This document shows, piece after piece, positions 6,148-6,201 of a stretch of DNA of 6,201 nt. Under the pieces are notes generated by a model. That model ran no database searches, was not told the DNA's origin, and saw nothing but the letters and a program-made list of their open reading frames with translations. Where the stretch lies: assembly GCF_000721935.1 (NCBI RefSeq), contig NZ_KL585392.1:40786-46986 (forward strand), written 5' to 3'. This stretch comes from Streptomyces sp. NRRL WC-3549 (GTDB taxonomy: Bacteria > Actinomycetota > Actinomycetes > Streptomycetales > Streptomycetaceae). How positions within the stretch are numbered: the stretch's first letter is position 1; each line of letters starts with the position of its first letter. Both the position numbers and the translations under genes were made by a program.

Positions 6148-6201
6148 TCAGAGGTGTCGGGGCGCGCTGATGCCGAGCAGGGACAGGCCGCCGGCCAGCA
6201 C
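6148..6201 (-). CDS. argS: Arginyl-tRNA synthetase, extreme C-terminus (runs off right edge)
   Basis: Only the last 17 codons and the TGA (6150-6148) are visible. They translate to [17 protein letters not shown]. Class I arginyl-tRNA synthetases end in a helical anticodon-binding domain whose last residues are typically L-x-L-L-G-I-x-A-P followed by two to four residues, and this fits. Streptomyces carry argS directly upstream of lysA, which supports the call. The 25-base gap to lysA suggests co-transcription, as in corynebacteria where argS and lysA form an operon. With so little sequence the call rests on the terminal motif and synteny. Confidence 0.75.
   Translation of the reverse strand: MLAGGLSLLGISAPRHL

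Overview
The window is about 70% G+C with strong G/C bias at third codon positions. It carries a run of primary-metabolism genes, all on the minus strand, in the order argS (3' end) - lysA - hom - thrC - thrB - rho (5' end). The protein sequences, the GTG start of rho, its long charged N-terminal insertion and this gene order all point to an actinomycete chromosome, most likely Streptomyces. I see no mobile element, phage, CRISPR, tRNA or rRNA sequence, and no convincing plus-strand gene.

Layout in the direction of transcription (from the right edge to the left): the last 17 codons of argS; 25 bases; lysA (diaminopimelate decarboxylase, 463 aa); a 95-base gap holding a two-tier inverted repeat; hom (homoserine dehydrogenase with an ACT domain, 433 aa); 6 bases; thrC (threonine synthase, 356 aa); a 275-base gap with a strong hairpin close to the thrC stop; thrB (homoserine kinase, 305 aa); a 387-base gap that is mostly the untranslated leader of rho; and the first 225 codons of rho, which runs off the left edge.

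Metabolically, lysA is the last step of lysine synthesis. hom, thrB and thrC turn aspartate semialdehyde into threonine, with homoserine also feeding methionine. The set therefore covers most of the aspartate family after its branch point, apart from aspartokinase, aspartate semialdehyde dehydrogenase and the dap genes. hom and thrC look translationally coupled. thrB is physically separate, behind a probable terminator. rho is a global transcription terminator with no metabolic link, but its control region lies directly against the end of thrB.

The genes themselves are ordinary. The part worth a second look is the non-coding DNA. There is a promoter-like element upstream of rho that resembles the thiol-oxidative-stress sigma factor SigR consensus. 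The rho leader is about 325 nt, structured and repeat-bearing, and contains an open frame that ends exactly on the rho start codon. The lysA-hom and thrC-thrB gaps each hold a hairpin. I did not find a novel multi-gene system here.
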